A stretch of 64,000 bases of DNA from Desmodus rotundus (GCF_022682495.2 NC_071398.1:89505398-89569397); one strand, 5' to 3'; numbered from the stretch's first letter, positions 12,936 through 25,797 are shown. Numbers and translations are program-made. Notes: generated by a model from the letters alone, not told the origin.

Positions 12936-13280
12936 AAGGTATTTACTGAATAGCGGGTATGTGCCACGCACTTTCCAATACCCTGGGGATACAGCGAGCA
13001 ACAAGAGCGCGGGACCAGAGGTCAGACAGAGCTGAATCGAAGCCCTGGCTCTGACACCACTCACTGGGCTTTGGGGAAGGTCTCTTAAACTCGCTACAGA
13101 TGTCTCGTTTTAAAAACGAAATCATGACAATGGTCATGTAATCATATTATCTACTTTACAAAGTCCTCATGAAATCAAGAAGTAGTCATGAAGGCAAGGG
13201 CCTGGTCTCTGGCTCACTGCTGTAGCCTCAGTCCCTGGCGCCCAAGTGTCCGATAAACATTTGCTCGATGCATGAAGGAA
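12936..13280. repeat. L2 end (antisense) followed by MIR/L2 fragments
   Basis: Reading left to right: taaaggtatttactgaatagcggg...ctggggatacagcgag (reversed L2 3' end), then gaatcgaagccctggctctgac (MIR-like, sense), then gtagcctcagtccctggcgc...gataaacatttgctcg (sense L2 tail). Confidence 0.6.
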
Positions 13281-13364
13281 GCGTAGGGTCTCGGTTTCCC
13301 GTTGCCATACCCCCTGGTGCTCAAATACTAATTTCCCCTAAATCCAAGTTCTTCCCCTAGTCCA

Positions 13365-13865
13365 TTGGGGTTGGCATGGAAGATGGTAATTTTCAAAGAT
13401 GACCACCATAGTATATACCCCATTCCACAGGCCACAAACCACTGTAGATACCACTCTCCTTGAGGAGCATGTCTGTGTTCTCTCTTCCTGGATCTCGGCG
13501 GGCCTGCAACTCTGATGGGGCTACACTGTGACACTGTGTGACTTCTAAGACTAGGTCATCAAAGGTGATAGAGTGTTTACCTTACCTCACTCTGTTGGGT
13601 CTGCCCCTCTGGGAACACAGCCCCCACCATGTGGGGGCATACAGAGAGGCCATGTATGTCTGCCCTGACACACACCTGAGCCAGGCCCAACTTCCAGATA
13701 TGGGAGAAGACTTCCAGGTGTCTCCAGCCCCAACTATCGTCTGAATGCAATTTTAGGAGAGACCCCAATGAGAACCACCAAGCTAGTCACCTACCAAGTC
13801 CATGGGAGATAATAATAAAAATAATTGCCCTTGTTTTAACCACTCAGTTTAAGGGCAGCTCATTC
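13365..13865 (+). repeat. MaLR/MLT1-type LTR
   Basis: tggtaattttcaaagatgac, gcctgcaactctgatggggc, cagccccaactatcgtctgaatgcaa and ttgttttaaccactcagttta follow the order of an old ERVL-MaLR LTR in sense. It is a solitary LTR relic. Confidence 0.6.
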
Positions 13866-15620
13866 TAGAGCTGAACCAGATGGGATATGGCCTTGCTCCC
13901 CAATCTGATTTCCAGCCTCTGGGCCACTTACACCCACCCGCCGACCTCCGCTTCCCAGGGACTCGGGCCCCACCTTCCTAGAGTCTAGCAGGCACACAGC
14001 CCCCTCTTCCGGCCTTCAACCTAGGGTGATGTGACAAAAATTGGTCCTCCTCAGGAACTGCGCGTGGAAAAAAGAGTACATACACATTGCAAGATTCTCC
14101 TGTTATTGCAATTTAGAATTTGGCCAAGATTCGGCCACACTTGAGATTCGTGCCTCACGGGAGGCTGGTTACTCTCTCCTCGTGGGCTGCTGAGGATTCC
14201 AAAGACGGCTTCTCACTCATCAAAGCCGCCCTGAGTGAACAGAGACTCCCTAAAAGAAAGAGATTGAACATAAATGTTGCCCCAGGTGTGAGCAGACCTG
14301 TAGAATTCATTCCTGGAAGTGGAACTTTCAGGTCAAAAGGCTTGTGAGTTATCATTTGCAGACTGAAAATTGTGCCAATTTTTACTTCTACCAGCAGCGT
14401 ATCAGAGGGCTTGTTTTCCTATATTCTTGTAAGTGAGAATGGGTTTTTAAACTTGGCCAGTTTTATAGATGAGAAAAAAAATAAAATTTGTACCTAACTG
14501 TGAAAAAAAAAAATTAATGACTCACCCCAGGCAGCTGGATGAGTGATTTTCCCTCCATTGCCAGCCTCCTCAGCCCTGGTCCTAGGCCTGTCCCTGGTGG
14601 CAATTCCTTCCAACGGCCCTGGTCATCGGGAAAGCCAGGCTCTGTACGTCTCTGGTCAAACTTCCCTCTGCAGCCAGGGCTACCTCCCATAAGGCTGCTC
14701 AAACGCTCCTCCAAACAGTTCTTACTCAAGGGTACAGGGCTAACCCGGGAAGGCCACTGCCTCAGTGGGCTGTGGCTGGGCCCACCCTGGAAGGGCAAGC
14801 ATAATTGTAGGGGGACCAGTCTTCTCTGGACATGGATCAAGAAGGATGTACAGGGGGCTGGTGGAGGCTGAAGGGTCTACCCTGAGGTTCACAGAGCCGG
14901 ACGGGGCAGCTGTGAGCTGTGCAAGGCGTCACGTTGCCTCGGGAGTGCTGTGTAAGACAGCCTTAAACCTTTCCTATTCCTCCCCTACCTCCCCCCTCCA
15001 GAACCTCCTCTGCCTCCTCTGCAGCTGCCACCCCTGGAATACGTTTGAGCCACTAAAAGTGTGGGTCCCTGGGACCAATGCCCTGGGAAAACCCTGCCTC
15101 CTTCCTCTCCACCATCTCATTTGAAGCTTGGCTGAAGGGCCAGCTCACAGCTTAACAATGAAAACCAGAAAATCCACTTACTGCCCTTGGTTTCCCACGA
15201 ACCAGTGGTGGAGCAGTTGCATTTGCACAAAACGGCATGTACGAAAATAGGCGGTTTGAAATATTCCTGGCAGATGGTGCTAAATATAGGCACAGTGACA
15301 GATCAGCCCCATCGGGTGCAGCTCTCCCGAGCGTTAAGACCGCGCTGGAGCCAAGAAGCTTCTCTTTGCTGGGAGACTGTGGCAAGAGTGCCAGGATCTC
15401 ACCACGCTAGAGAGCTGCTGAGATTTAGGGAAGGGAAGCACCTCAGAGACTGAACATCAGGGTAACACACTCCCAAATTCCACAAGTGCTGGAAGGAAAA
15501 TATCAGTGCAGATGCGAAGTGCTAAGGAACTGGAGTTCATTTATCGGCCCCTCTGAGGGGTCAGCTACTCTCCTAAGTGCTGTCTGCCATGAGCAAAAAC
15601 CGGCTGGATGCGGGTAGAGG
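13866..15620. other. Unassigned sequence with an antisense L1 fragment
   Basis: The part at about 14285-14480 (cattcctggaagtggaactttcagg, ccaatttttacttctaccagcagcgtat) is an antisense L1M piece. The remaining GC-moderate sequence has no recognised repeat or exon. Confidence 0.45.
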
Positions 15621-15815
15621 CAGCATGTATAGTGGTTAGGGCAGAGAGCCCTGGTTTTGCTGTGTGAGCTTGGTCAGGTGACTTCACCTTTTGGTGCATC
15701 AGTTTTTTCACCTGCAGAATGGGATGATGGCAATGCCTATCTCCTGGGAAGATGCAACAATGTATGTAAAAGCCGTGCCCTGTGCCTGGGACAGAAGTAC
15801 TGTGCCTTGGATGGC
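15621..15815 (+). repeat. MIR SINE
   Basis: Well preserved MIR: gtatagtggttagggcagagagccctgg, gtgtgagcttggtcaggtgac, cagttttttcacctgcagaatggg and gtgcctgggacagaagtact. Confidence 0.85.
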
Positions 15816-17118
15816 AGCTAGTTTATTCAATGGACTAGGGAGGAGAGAGCGAGCTACCTAACATGGCTGAAGGCTTTTAAGGCTTGGAGGAACATTTTAG
15901 ATGAAAAAAGGCCAAAATTAAAAATAAAGTCAGGTTGCAAATTCTTAAAATGTTTCTACATCCATAGAATTGTGTGTTGAATGGGCAACACCATTAAGAG
16001 CTCCCCAGAGGGGATCACGCAGTGCATAGGGTGTGGCGCGTGAGAAGAAGGCTGGCTTGCATGGAAGGGAGGGGATGTTTGGGAGGTGCTCAGTCATCTT
16101 CAAAGGGAAGGAAAACCTATCTCTTCCTAACTGATAAGGACTAGGACTTTGAACACTGTGAAATTTGCTATCTGACTTTCACACAGTAAAGCGTATTAAA
16201 AACCAGGAGGGTTGTCTCTTAAATATTAATCACAGCACCTGCAGGTCTATACCCAGCGCAGTGAGGGGCCTGCAAGGTGGTCCCGTGTCCTGGTTCCGTC
16301 TCTGCTGCAGGCTGCGCTCTGTTGTAGCTGTGCCTCCAGCTTCCTCCTACCCGGTTCTGTTCTCTCTGAATTTTGGAGTCAGCAGTCCTGAGGATGTTAC
16401 GCCCTGGGTGTGGCGAGGACCACGTCACACACATGTCCCTACAATAACAGTGGAGCCGAAGTATCCCTCACTGCCTAAGTTTCCTTATGAATGGCATGGT
16501 GAATGAGTGCCTCCTTCTAAGGAGAAAATACCAATTATTCTTTAAAAGAAAGCTTGTTTTCCTCAAGTCAAAACTCATAGTTTACATTTTGCATCATTGC
16601 CGGGGTTTTAGTAGAAACTGCTGTGAATTCTCCTCCAGTGTTTGAACCTGTTGTATCAATGGGGTGCAAAAGAGTCTCACAGACAAAGGGGGAGATAAGG
16701 AAAGGACACTTTCCTTTCTGAGACGACCAGACTTGTACTGGCCACAGAACAGGCTCCCCGGGCCTAAGCAGGAATCACCAGCTGCTCTTCTCATTCCTGC
16801 TAAAGGAAGTCGTACACATGGATGTGATGATTTGTGTGTGTGTACAGCATTCTCTTACCTTTAGGATCATTTACAAGGACATTACAAAAGTTCCTGCACT
16901 ACTAATGAAAGTAAATCATCTTGCTGGGGCTTTAAAGCCCTAACAAAAGTCCCCTTAGAGTTGAAAATTGCAATAATGTCATTGAGTGTGCAGTCCAGTG
17001 TGATAGTAAGATGTGAACACAATAAAACGTAGTGAACATTCTACCCCGAGCACGCGTCTGTCTGACACACCTTACCATCTAGTACATTGAAGTTTCCCAG
17101 AGAATCTTTTTACGTAGC
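15816..17118. other. Unassigned sequence
   Basis: No repeat or exon recognised; open frames are short and overlap on both strands. Confidence 0.4.
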
Positions 17119-17285
17119 CCGGTGGTTCTAAAACTTCGTTGTAAATCAAAGTCAGACACAACTTATTGAACGTACTCCTGGAAACTACCCTGGACCTACT
17201 GAACATGAGGGGTGGGGCTGGCTCACACGCAGTTTTAACAAGTTTTCCAGGTGGTTTCGATGCATATCGCAGCTTGGGAACCATG
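17119..17285 (+). mobile_element. MER5-type hAT-Charlie MITE
   Basis: It begins cccggtggttctaaaacttc and ends gcttgggaaccatg, degraded forms of the MER5A/B termini (CAGTGGTTCTCAA). Inside are the family landmarks gacctactgaa, ggtggggc and ttttaacaagttttccaggtg. It is an ancient eutherian element. Confidence 0.85.
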
Positions 17286-19017
17286 TCTGATGCGTCTTAA
17301 CACTTCCAGTGTCTGGCACACAGTACGCACTTAACGTGCAGACGTGGGAAAAAGCAGGTTTACAGTTGTGAGTGCACGAGTTTATTCTTGTGTTATTATT
17401 TAGTTGTTATTTCTTCCATACAAACAACTGTAGACCTACTTTTGCCCACTCTGTACATTTGATGGATGAATGAATGAGTGAACCAACCACCATACATACT
17501 CTTACCAAAAAATCTATTACTGAGTCTAAAGCAATAAAGTAAAAGTGCATTGGGAATTTCCTGCCACAAACATTAAACACAAAACTAAATCATTTTATTC
17601 CCAGGAAAGCTGTAATAACAACCTAACGTATTTGAATAATGCTGGTTGTCACGTTTCACTGACAACAAATATTCAAATTACTAGTGGAATGCTGAAAGTC
17701 ACAGGTGGATCATGGGATCATCAGGAAAAGGTATGTCACACTTAGAGGGAAACACAACAATTGGAGTAAAATAATTTTCGTAAAAACACAGCATCTTAAC
17801 ACAAAAATCTCCATCCGTCCAGTGTTCTAGGTACCTCTGAGAACTGTTTATCTAGTCTCAAGTACAACTTCAGGGTCACCCACTTAATGAGAATTTATAA
17901 TTAAATGACGGGGACTTTACTAGGAGTTAGACTCCCCCAGAGCAAGGTATGTGGTGAGAACTGCAAGTTTTCAGAAAGCTGACACATACCTTCCTGGAGA
18001 GCACATCCTCCCAGTTTTCCTGCAATCTCTGCTTGCTCCTTCTCTGCCTTCTCAGGCTCATTATCCTCTCCTCAGCCACTATGAGTTAAATTCCTCAAAG
18101 TTTTGACCTAGGCGCTCTCCTCTTCTTAGTCTCTAGGGCACACGATCTATCCCTATAGCTCCAGTTATCACGTATTTATTTATACACCAGCCCAGACCTC
18201 TCCTCTGAGGTCTGGGTGGGTATACAGACCCTATAAGAACAGTTTATAAAACTTAGACCTAATTTCAATGAGTAAAAGGAAATTATCAATGTTTTATTTG
18301 TAACTGATTAAGCATACAGACGATGAAGTTATCTAACATGCCAGGTACTTGTAGCCTATCTCGACATCATGTGCCAAGCACTCAGTGAATATCACATGCT
18401 GTGGTTTCCTCTGATGTCGCTGTATAACGCAGCCCTCCAAAGCAGGATACGCATAAAACTGCAAAGCTGCATCTAATGGCAACCACGCTAAGCTGAGAGG
18501 ATGTTTGGCTGGGATCCTGAACATCCGATCTTGGCCCAGCCACCCATGGCGACCTCTCTCAGGTTCAGGAGGGAAAAGTATATACGCAGGGGAACTGCTC
18601 TGTTTCTCTCTCTGAGACATCAGCCCTCCTTGCCCTCTCTACATGGGGACCCCCTGATGACCTGCACAGGGCCACCTGATGCCACGGGGCTCCTTTGCCC
18701 AGAGAAGGCAGCCAAATAGCCTGGGTCAATATGAAGCCCAGTGGCCTAGTTCCTCAAGACCTACATCCAGTTCCAGCCCCCAAGTATCTATGACTTTGAT
18801 GACAAGAAAATGGAACAGAGATAAACCCAATGGGAAACATGAAGGGAAAGGTAGAACTTCTACCTTTGGCCAGAAGCGTAGTTACCTCTTACATCCCTCA
18901 CCCTTTGCCCTGACTCTATCTGAGTATTGACCCACTTCAGGTCTCCTCCAGACAGTGGGGATGAGGAGTTTTGCCCCTACCTAGGAGAATAGGGGGTGCC
19001 ATTTGTTTGGTGATGGA
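17286..19017. other. Unassigned sequence with an L2 piece
   Basis: The stretch 18000-18250 (gctcattatcctctcctcag, cagcccagacctctcctctgag) looks like the mid-part of a sense L2. The remainder shows nothing I recognise. Confidence 0.45.
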
Positions 19018-19260
19018 TATATTAATCCAACAAATATTTGTGAGTGACAAACATGTGCCAGGCATTGCTACAGTGCTAGGGACAGAGCAGTGATGAAAAA
19101 TGGCAAGAAACCCTGCCATCATGGGACCTATATAGTCTAGAGTACAAGTAAAATATGTACTGGGTCAGATAAGATAAGTTCTATGGAGGACAATAAAGCA
19201 AGGAAGGGACACAGGGAGGGCAAAGCTATTTCAATAACCTAAGCAACAGATGACAGCACT
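19018..19260 (-). repeat. L2 3' end, antisense
   Basis: The plus strand reads atccaacaaatatttgtgag, catgtgccaggcattgctac, ctagggacagagcagtgatg and ggacaataaagcaaggaagg, the reversed L2 3' region. Confidence 0.8.
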
Positions 19261-19360
19261 CAGAAATGACAGATGGAGATTTTCATGCTCCAGCCTCAGT
19301 AACTGAGAGAACATCCAGACAGTAAATGTATAGAAGCTTAAACAGCACTTGATCTCACTG

Positions 19361-19410
19361 ATGATGATGATAATAATAATAATAATAATAATAACAATAA
19401 TAATAATAAT
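19361..19410 (+). repeat. (TGA)n/(TAA)n microsatellite
   Basis: Perfect to near-perfect trinucleotide run: a short (TGA) stretch followed by (TAA)n with one AAC interruption. Confidence 0.95.
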
Positions 19411-21009
19411 ACATTCCCAGTGACAGAAGAATAGACATTTTCTTCAAATACACATGAAACACTCTCCAGAACAGACCATATGTTAGGTCATAAAACAAGT
19501 GTCAATAAATTTAAGAGGTTGAAAATCATGCAAAGTATGTTCTCTAACTGTGACTCAGTCAAATTAGAAGTCAACAACAGAAGGAAATTTTGGAAATTAC
19601 CAAATACTTGGAAAGTTAAAAAAACAACAACACTTCTAAATAATGTATCTGTCGAATGAAAACAGCAGAAGGAAATTTTTAAAATATTTCGAGGTGAACG
19701 AAAATGAAAATTTAACACATCCAAACTTATCAGGTGCAGCTAAAGCAGTGATAAAAGGAAAATACATAGCCGTAACGCCTGCATTAGAAAAGAAGAAAGA
19801 CCTTAAATCAGTAACTTAAATATGTACCATAAGAAACTAGAAATAGAAGAGCTAACTAAATCCAAACCAAGCAAAGGAGAGAAAATAATAAAGATTCAAG
19901 TGGAAGACAATGAAATAGAAAACAATAGAGAAAAATCAATGAAATCAAAGTTGGTTCCTTGAAAAGACCAGCAAAATTGATCCATGTTCAGTAAGACTGA
20001 CCAACAAATTAAAAAAGAAGGCATCAATTAAGAGAATCAGAAAAAAAAGAAGAATCCTTACCATCCTTACAAAAATTAAAAGTTTACAAGTGAATATTAT
20101 TAACCCCTTTGTATCCAATGAAACAATTTATGTAAAAGGGACAAATTTCTAGAAAAACACAAATTACTTAAACTGACTTAAGAAGCATCGTAAATCTGAA
20201 CATACCTATAATAAGTAAAAAACATTTTTTAATTAGTAATTTAAAATCTTCCCCAAAATATAAACTCAAGCCCAAATGGATTTACTGGTGATTTCCATCA
20301 AATGTGTTAAAAATAATTCTAATTCTTTACACAGACCAAGAACAGAGGATAAGGAAACACTTTCAAACACACTCCGTGAGTCCAGTATTAATTACCCTGA
20401 TACAAAAGTCAAAGACCACTTAAAAAAAGAAAACCACAGAGTAACATACCTCATGAAAATCGATACAAAACTCCTTCAAATTTTAACAAACTGATTCAGC
20501 AACATATAAAAATAATTATATGCCACCACCAAATGGAATTTCTAGCATTTAGAAATCAATTAGTGCAATACACCATATTAATAGAATAAAGGACAAAACC
20601 TACACGATCACCTCAGTAGACAGAGAAAAAGAATTTCACAAAATTCAGTAATTATTCATGATAAAAATAGCAACAAACTAGTAATATAAGGGAACTTCTT
20701 TAACCTGGTAAAGATAATCTACAAATAATATACAGCTAACATCATATCTAATGATTGAAGATTGTAAATAAGGCAAGGATAACCATGCTTGCTTCTATTC
20801 TACATGGTCCCAAACTTCCAGTCGGTTTAATAAGTCAAGTTAAAAAATAAAGGCATCCCACATCCCAATCCAACTGGAAGAAATAAGATCGCCTTTACTC
20901 ACAGACAACATGATCTGGTATGTAGAAAACCCTAAGAAATCCACACGTAGAAAGATCCATTAGAACTAGTAAACAAATTCAGCAAGATCACAGGATACTG
21001 GATCAATAC
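19411..21009 (+). repeat. L1M ORF2 remnant, sense
   Basis: L1 ORF2 phrases in order: acattcccagtgacagaagaatagac, cagaacagaccatatgttag, aaattagaagtcaacaac, gaaaagaccagcaaaattga, cagactggtatgtagaaaaccctaag-like, and aaattcagcaagatcacaggatactgg. Many stops; a dead copy. It continues after the nested mariner and hAT pieces. Confidence 0.85.
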
Positions 21010-21195
21010 CGGATACCAGTGGGCAGACCAGCTGAAGTTGATAGTGATCAAATCTCGACATTAATTGAGAACAACCGATGTTATACCATGCAGGAGACAG
21101 CAACGTACTCAAAATATCCAAATTAATACAGTTAGTGGTGTAAATGAAAACTGTGTCTTTTTTTACAGAAAAAAAACCACACAGACTTTTTGGCC
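21010..21195 (+). mobile_element. Internally deleted mariner-type element
   Basis: The stretch around 21055-21130 resembles the start of a mariner transposase coding region (attgagaacaac, catgcaggaga, actcaaaatatccaa). About 60 bp later it jumps to a 'gactttttggccaacccgat' end that matches the mariner 3' inverted repeat. Most of the transposase is missing. It sits between the ORF2 part of an L1 and a hAT fragment. Confidence 0.55.
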
Positions 21196-21373
21196 AACCC
21201 GATATTTATGGCTGAAGACAGGGCAGTCACCCCAGATGGCTATTATTGTGTTGGCTGCTGACATTCTTTCTATTTGACAAGCTGAAGTGAAAGAGGTCAG
21301 TGCCCCTGATTTAATGCTCAGGGATTGCATGTCTTAAAAATTCTTGGAGCACATTGGTTGAAAATCGCTGCAG
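21196..21373 (+). mobile_element. Fragment of the same hAT family, right end
   Basis: It ends in ggttgaaaatcgctg, the right inverted repeat, and shares blocks with the 36.4-kb element: gaaagaggtcagtg.ccctga, then attgc.tgt.ttaaaaattct. The left end is missing or replaced by the abutting mariner piece. It lies within an L1 remnant. Confidence 0.65.
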
Positions 21374-21379
21374 CAGGGA

Positions 21380-22095
21380 GACGCAATTTAAAACCAAAAT
21401 GAAGTGCTACTCCACTGAACGGCTGTGATCACACAGACAGACAACATCGAGAACTGGGATGGGTGTGGAGACACGAAAACCCTCCCACCGGTGGGAGTGG
21501 AAAGTTGTACAGCCCCTATTGAAACAGCGTCATGGCTTCCTCTGAAGCGAAACGTATTTCCAACCCAGCAATTCCACATCTAGATACCTATGTAAGAGAG
21601 AGACAAACATATGTCACAGGAAGACTTACACATGAAGGTCTGCAGGAGAATTATTCGTAATACCCCCCACTGGAGACAATCCAGATGTCCTCTAATGGGA
21701 GGGTAACCGAATGGGGTGTGTCCGGGCAATGGAATACTATTCGGCAACAAAGAGGAGCAAGCCAACAACACATGCCGCAACACAGACGACCCTCCAAAAC
21801 AGGATGCTACGTGAAAGAAGCCACACGCAGAACACTACCTACCGTGTGATTCCATGTCTATGAAACGTCTGGGAAAGGCTAATCTGCAGGCATAGAAAAC
21901 AGCAGGTGTTGCCTGGGAGCAGAATCAACTGCAAATAGGCCAAAACATGTTTTATGATAATGGAGATGTTCTAAAGCTGGATTGTGATAATGGTCACACA
22001 TTTCCAGACCTTTACTAAAAATCGTTGAATTGTACACTTGTAACAGGTGGATTTTACAGTATGGAAATTATACCTCACTAAAGCTGTGGGGGAAA
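21380..22095 (+). repeat. L1M 3' end, continuation of the interrupted copy
   Basis: Signature 3'-end sequence: tttccaacccagcaattcca, ggcaatggaatactattcgg, gtgtgattccatgtctatga, gttgcctgggagcagaatc and gaattgtacacttgtaacaggtg. It resumes the L1 that stops near 21009. Confidence 0.85.
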
Positions 22096-22922
22096 AGGAG
22101 GTGATAGCGGTTTAGACCCTGGGGATCCAGAGGGGAAGTGATGAAAAGCAGCATCAACAGATGGTGGGAGACCTTACACTCACGGGTGGGAAGGATGGGG
22201 AGGTCAGCTACGAATATGGGAACTGGCTTAGGCAATTACGGAGAAGTCCTACACCCTGCTGCCTGACAGCTCACTACAGGGGCCCTGATTTAATCCACGG
22301 CCTGCTGGGAGGCCACCCACAGTGTCAAGCTCTGTGTCTCACCCATGGACTCCCACTCAGTGTAAAAATCTTTGGAGACTGCTTTCCCACTAAATTTTTT
22401 TTTAAATACAAGAAAAAGAAAAACAGGACAATCATAATGTAAAGCACCTACATTTCTGTCCCATCAGCAACATGTAGCTTTTTCTCTTTTCTTTTATTGC
22501 AAATGCCCCCTCCCCCATCCTCCACCCACACATTCGTTTTTCTTGCTTGCCTTTTTATGCTTAGTTTCCAGTCCTAAGTATCAGAGCTGGTACTGGAGAT
22601 TCTGTATTCCATTCATTAGTGTCATTGCAGAAGCCATCACGTCTTCCTGAGCTCATTCATCATTCCCCCCCTTCTCTCGGCATCATTTTAAATATGCAAG
22701 GTCTCATCCCCAGCATTGGGGCCCAGCTGCAGTCGGAGCTAGCCTGGCCTGCAAGAGGAAATAAAGGAAAGATTGAAGGAATACAATGTTGAGACATAGT
22801 CTGCCTTGGAATCATTCATTTATTATTTCATGTACGCAAACAACTTTTACTAAGTAATATGCGAAGGTCACTCTGGAGGCACACCAAGGAATGCTAAGAT
22901 ACAAAACAGTTTTTACCTTCAA
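22096..22922. other. Unassigned sequence
   Basis: No recognised repeat or exon. The piece from 22380 to 22560 is pyrimidine-rich. Confidence 0.4.
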
Positions 22923-23093
22923 ATGCCGTGTTTTGCTGTGTATAATGCAGACCCACGTTTCTGTGCATGTTATACAGGGGATTATTATACCCGTGGTATG
23001 TAATCATTATACCCATGTAGAATGCACATCCTTATTTTTCCCTAAAACATTTGGGCGAGAAAAGTGCACATTATACACAGCAAAATACATAAT
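22923..23093. mobile_element. Short palindromic non-autonomous DNA transposon
   Basis: The left end gtgttttgctgtgtataatg and the right end cattatacacagcaaaatac are near-perfect inverted repeats of about 20 bp around a roughly 170-bp body that is itself rich in 'ttatac' repeats. Flanking tttaccttcaa and tttaccatcaa may be target duplications. The structure is that of a MITE; superfamily not determined. Confidence 0.6.
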
Positions 23094-24214
23094 TTACCAT
23101 CAAGGAGTGAAAAGGAGAGTGCTCTGAAAGAGCAGGCAGGAGACGACAAGCCCCCGAATGCATGGCGTTTTCACAGAAGCACCAGATCACCAGCTGCCGT
23201 AGTCAGAGGAGGTCTCCGGGGGCGGTGGCTGGGTGGGGGCATCTGGACTGGGTCTTGGAGGATGAGCAAGGCTTTGCAAAAACAGAGAAGAGGAGGCAGG
23301 GGAGAAGGAATCCTAGGAGGAGGGAGCAGTATGCACAAGACTACGGAAACAGGGCTTAAATTATGTTTGAGGATGATATAAGATAATTCATAAGTCAGGA
23401 CCTGCAAAAGGCAGGATACCCCAGCGCCTGGCCCGCAGATCTACTCCACGGTCAGCCTGCACTTAGTGGAAATGCCTCACTGTCAAGAAACCTAACACCA
23501 ATCACAACGCTCCAACTCCAGTTGAGGGAGTTTACCTTAGAAAACAGGACCTGCCAGCCTCATCGGGAAGTGGCCCACCTCCCAGCCAGCGCTGCCCTGC
23601 CTCTGCGGGCCTCTTCCAGTGCTCCGTAAAACACGCTCTTGCTCATAATCCCTTAAAAAGAAGGCTTACCGCACAGGAGTCACTGTGCCCCCAGATCCAC
23701 GGACTGTTTTCCCTTGAGTAAAGGACACCAAATTTTTGTCATTTGACAAGGACATCACCAAGGTCAGGGCCCCTTCATTAGGAGCTCCCAGACAACCACG
23801 GGAGTTCGCTCCAACCCAGGCAGGGCACATGAAGCAGGAACAGGGGATGGTGAACATCAGGGCGGCCATCTGACACGCAGAGAAGTGACCCACCAGGGGA
23901 CCGACCATAACCCAAAAAATAACTCATGGGAAAACAAAACCATTCCCAGAAGCACTGTCCTTCAGTAAAGAACTGTAAAGAACTAAAAACCACACCCCGA
24001 TGGAATACTACACAACTATTAAAAGTAATAAGCTACGCAGTACAAACATATACAAATGTTTATAGACAGCAGTATAAAGTGGAAAGCCATGGCTAACAAC
24101 ATCAAAAGTAACTTTTATGTCTGTGTCTAAATGCTGGACACTGCTGTAAAAGACCTCACAACCCAGGAGATCAGAACCTTTATGAACTTACCCTATCCCA
24201 CCTGACACGGACCA
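23094..24214. other. Unassigned sequence with a small L1 fragment
   Basis: At 24000-24105 tggaatactacacaactatt...tataaagtggaaagcc is a short L1 3' piece. At 23230-23350 the phrase ggtcttggaggatgagcaagg suggests an old repeat of L2 type. The rest is unassigned. Confidence 0.4.
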
Positions 24215-24560
24215 TGTGCCTACATTACTACCGCTCTCTGGTAGGTCCATTCAGTCTGACCGCTTCTATTTATACTGCCTCCACCAGCCTCACACGTCCC
24301 AGCTCTCTCCGAGCAGACTCTCGCTCTGCTTGCCTGAGTCTGGCAACACCATCCCTCCCCTTTCTCGTGTTCCAGCCACCCTGGCCTCTTGAGTCCTTAC
24401 ATCTGCCAAGTGCTCTCCCACCTCGAGGCCTTTCCCTACATACTTCCTGCTGCCTGGAAGGCCCTGGTCCCAAGTCAGTCAACTCAACTAGGCCTCATAC
24501 TGATAGCCCTCAACCTTATACATGTGCACTTTTTCCTTCGTAGCACCTAGCATCACCAGG
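24215..24560 (+). repeat. L2 LINE fragment, sense
   Basis: ttccagccaccctggcctctt, cacctcgaggcctttccctac and tgctgcctggaaggccctgg are the L2 3'-region landmarks. The 109-codon open frame here is a by-product of the repeat. Confidence 0.7.
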
Positions 24561-25751
24561 ATGGGTCACTGCTCTGAGGAATGATGGGAGGTGACAGCCT
24601 GCAGTCTGGGAAGAAGGTCTTGGCCCTGGCCAGGTGGAGTTGTAGCAGGGACACAGTGGACAGTGAGCCCTAGATGTGACTCTTGGGTCACTCTTTGACA
24701 TGTGACCCACAGTGGTTAAGTGCTTTGTTGTCAGTGCCTCCCTGGCAACCATGCAACAGTCACATCAGACTATGGATCACTGATAATTCCTCAGGTGGCT
24801 CCATAGTCACCACCTCAGTTGCAACACAGCGGAATAGATAGAGCATGGGCTCGGGGTCCGAGTTCCTGGGTGGAACCCCAAAGGTGAGGTCAGAAAGGTC
24901 AAATGCCATGGAGAAGTCAAGGAGAACCAACATGTATATTTCAACACTGACTGTCACTCTGGCAAAGATCTGACCTTACTTTTCGTACTGTTTGTCCTAT
25001 TTCACCGTTTACAAAAATATAAGCTCAAGGGCAGAGGAGTGGTCGGGGAGGGAGTGTGATATAAAAAGACGAGTAACCGGACGAAGGCAGAAAATGCTTC
25101 CCTGTGCCCTCTGCTTTTGGGCACCCTTTACATCATTTCAACTTTCCCATCCTGTGGAAGCCCTGCCTCCTTTTCAGCCCCATCCTACGGCAGCTTTCCT
25201 TACGCAGCCTGATGGCGGCTGTGTCTGGCGGGGAAGCCATGTCCTTGCTCTTCGCTCTTCGTAAGTACCTTAGGACTCTGACGCCTGCCACTACTCAACA
25301 AGGTGGGGTCTGCCAGGACAGCGGGGCAAGGCTGGTTATTTCTTCCCTGACAGTGTCTGTAACTCCAGCAGTCGCTGGTCTGAATTCCGGCCCTTCCTCT
25401 CCATCCCACCTGGGTTCTTGCAACACTGACAGTGGCCTCCTCCCGTGCTAGTCCATTCTCCGCTCTGCCTGACTCATTTTGTTCCTTTATTTACACGGCA
25501 AGTGTTTAAGGAGGACCTCCTACATGCCGGGTCTTCACAGGAGACGGAGCGGGGCCCAGGTCAAACCAAGCCCTGACTCAATAGCTTACAAGCTGGAGAC
25601 AGTGCGCATATGTCATTCCGATGCTTAAAATCCAATACTGGGTCCTCTTTACCGACGTACCTCCGGTGTTCCCAGAAGGCTGCGCTCCTTGGGGAACACA
25701 GCAGAGAGAGTCAGCCTTGGTCTCGGGAGGGGGGTATCTAAACCACAGCTC

Positions 25752-25752
<1 letters not shown>
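24561..25752. other. Unassigned sequence with L2-like pieces
   Basis: At 24835-24860 (agagcatgggctcggggtccg) and near 25500 (acacggcaagtgtttaagga) are traces of MIR/L2. No exon is recognised. Confidence 0.35.

Positions 25753-25796
<44 letters not shown>
25753..25796 (+). repeat. (GT)n microsatellite
   Basis: About 20 GT repeats with a single GC interruption near the left end. The open frames across it encode only Val-Cys or Thr-His repeats and are artefacts. Confidence 0.97.
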
Positions 25797-25797
<1 letters not shown>

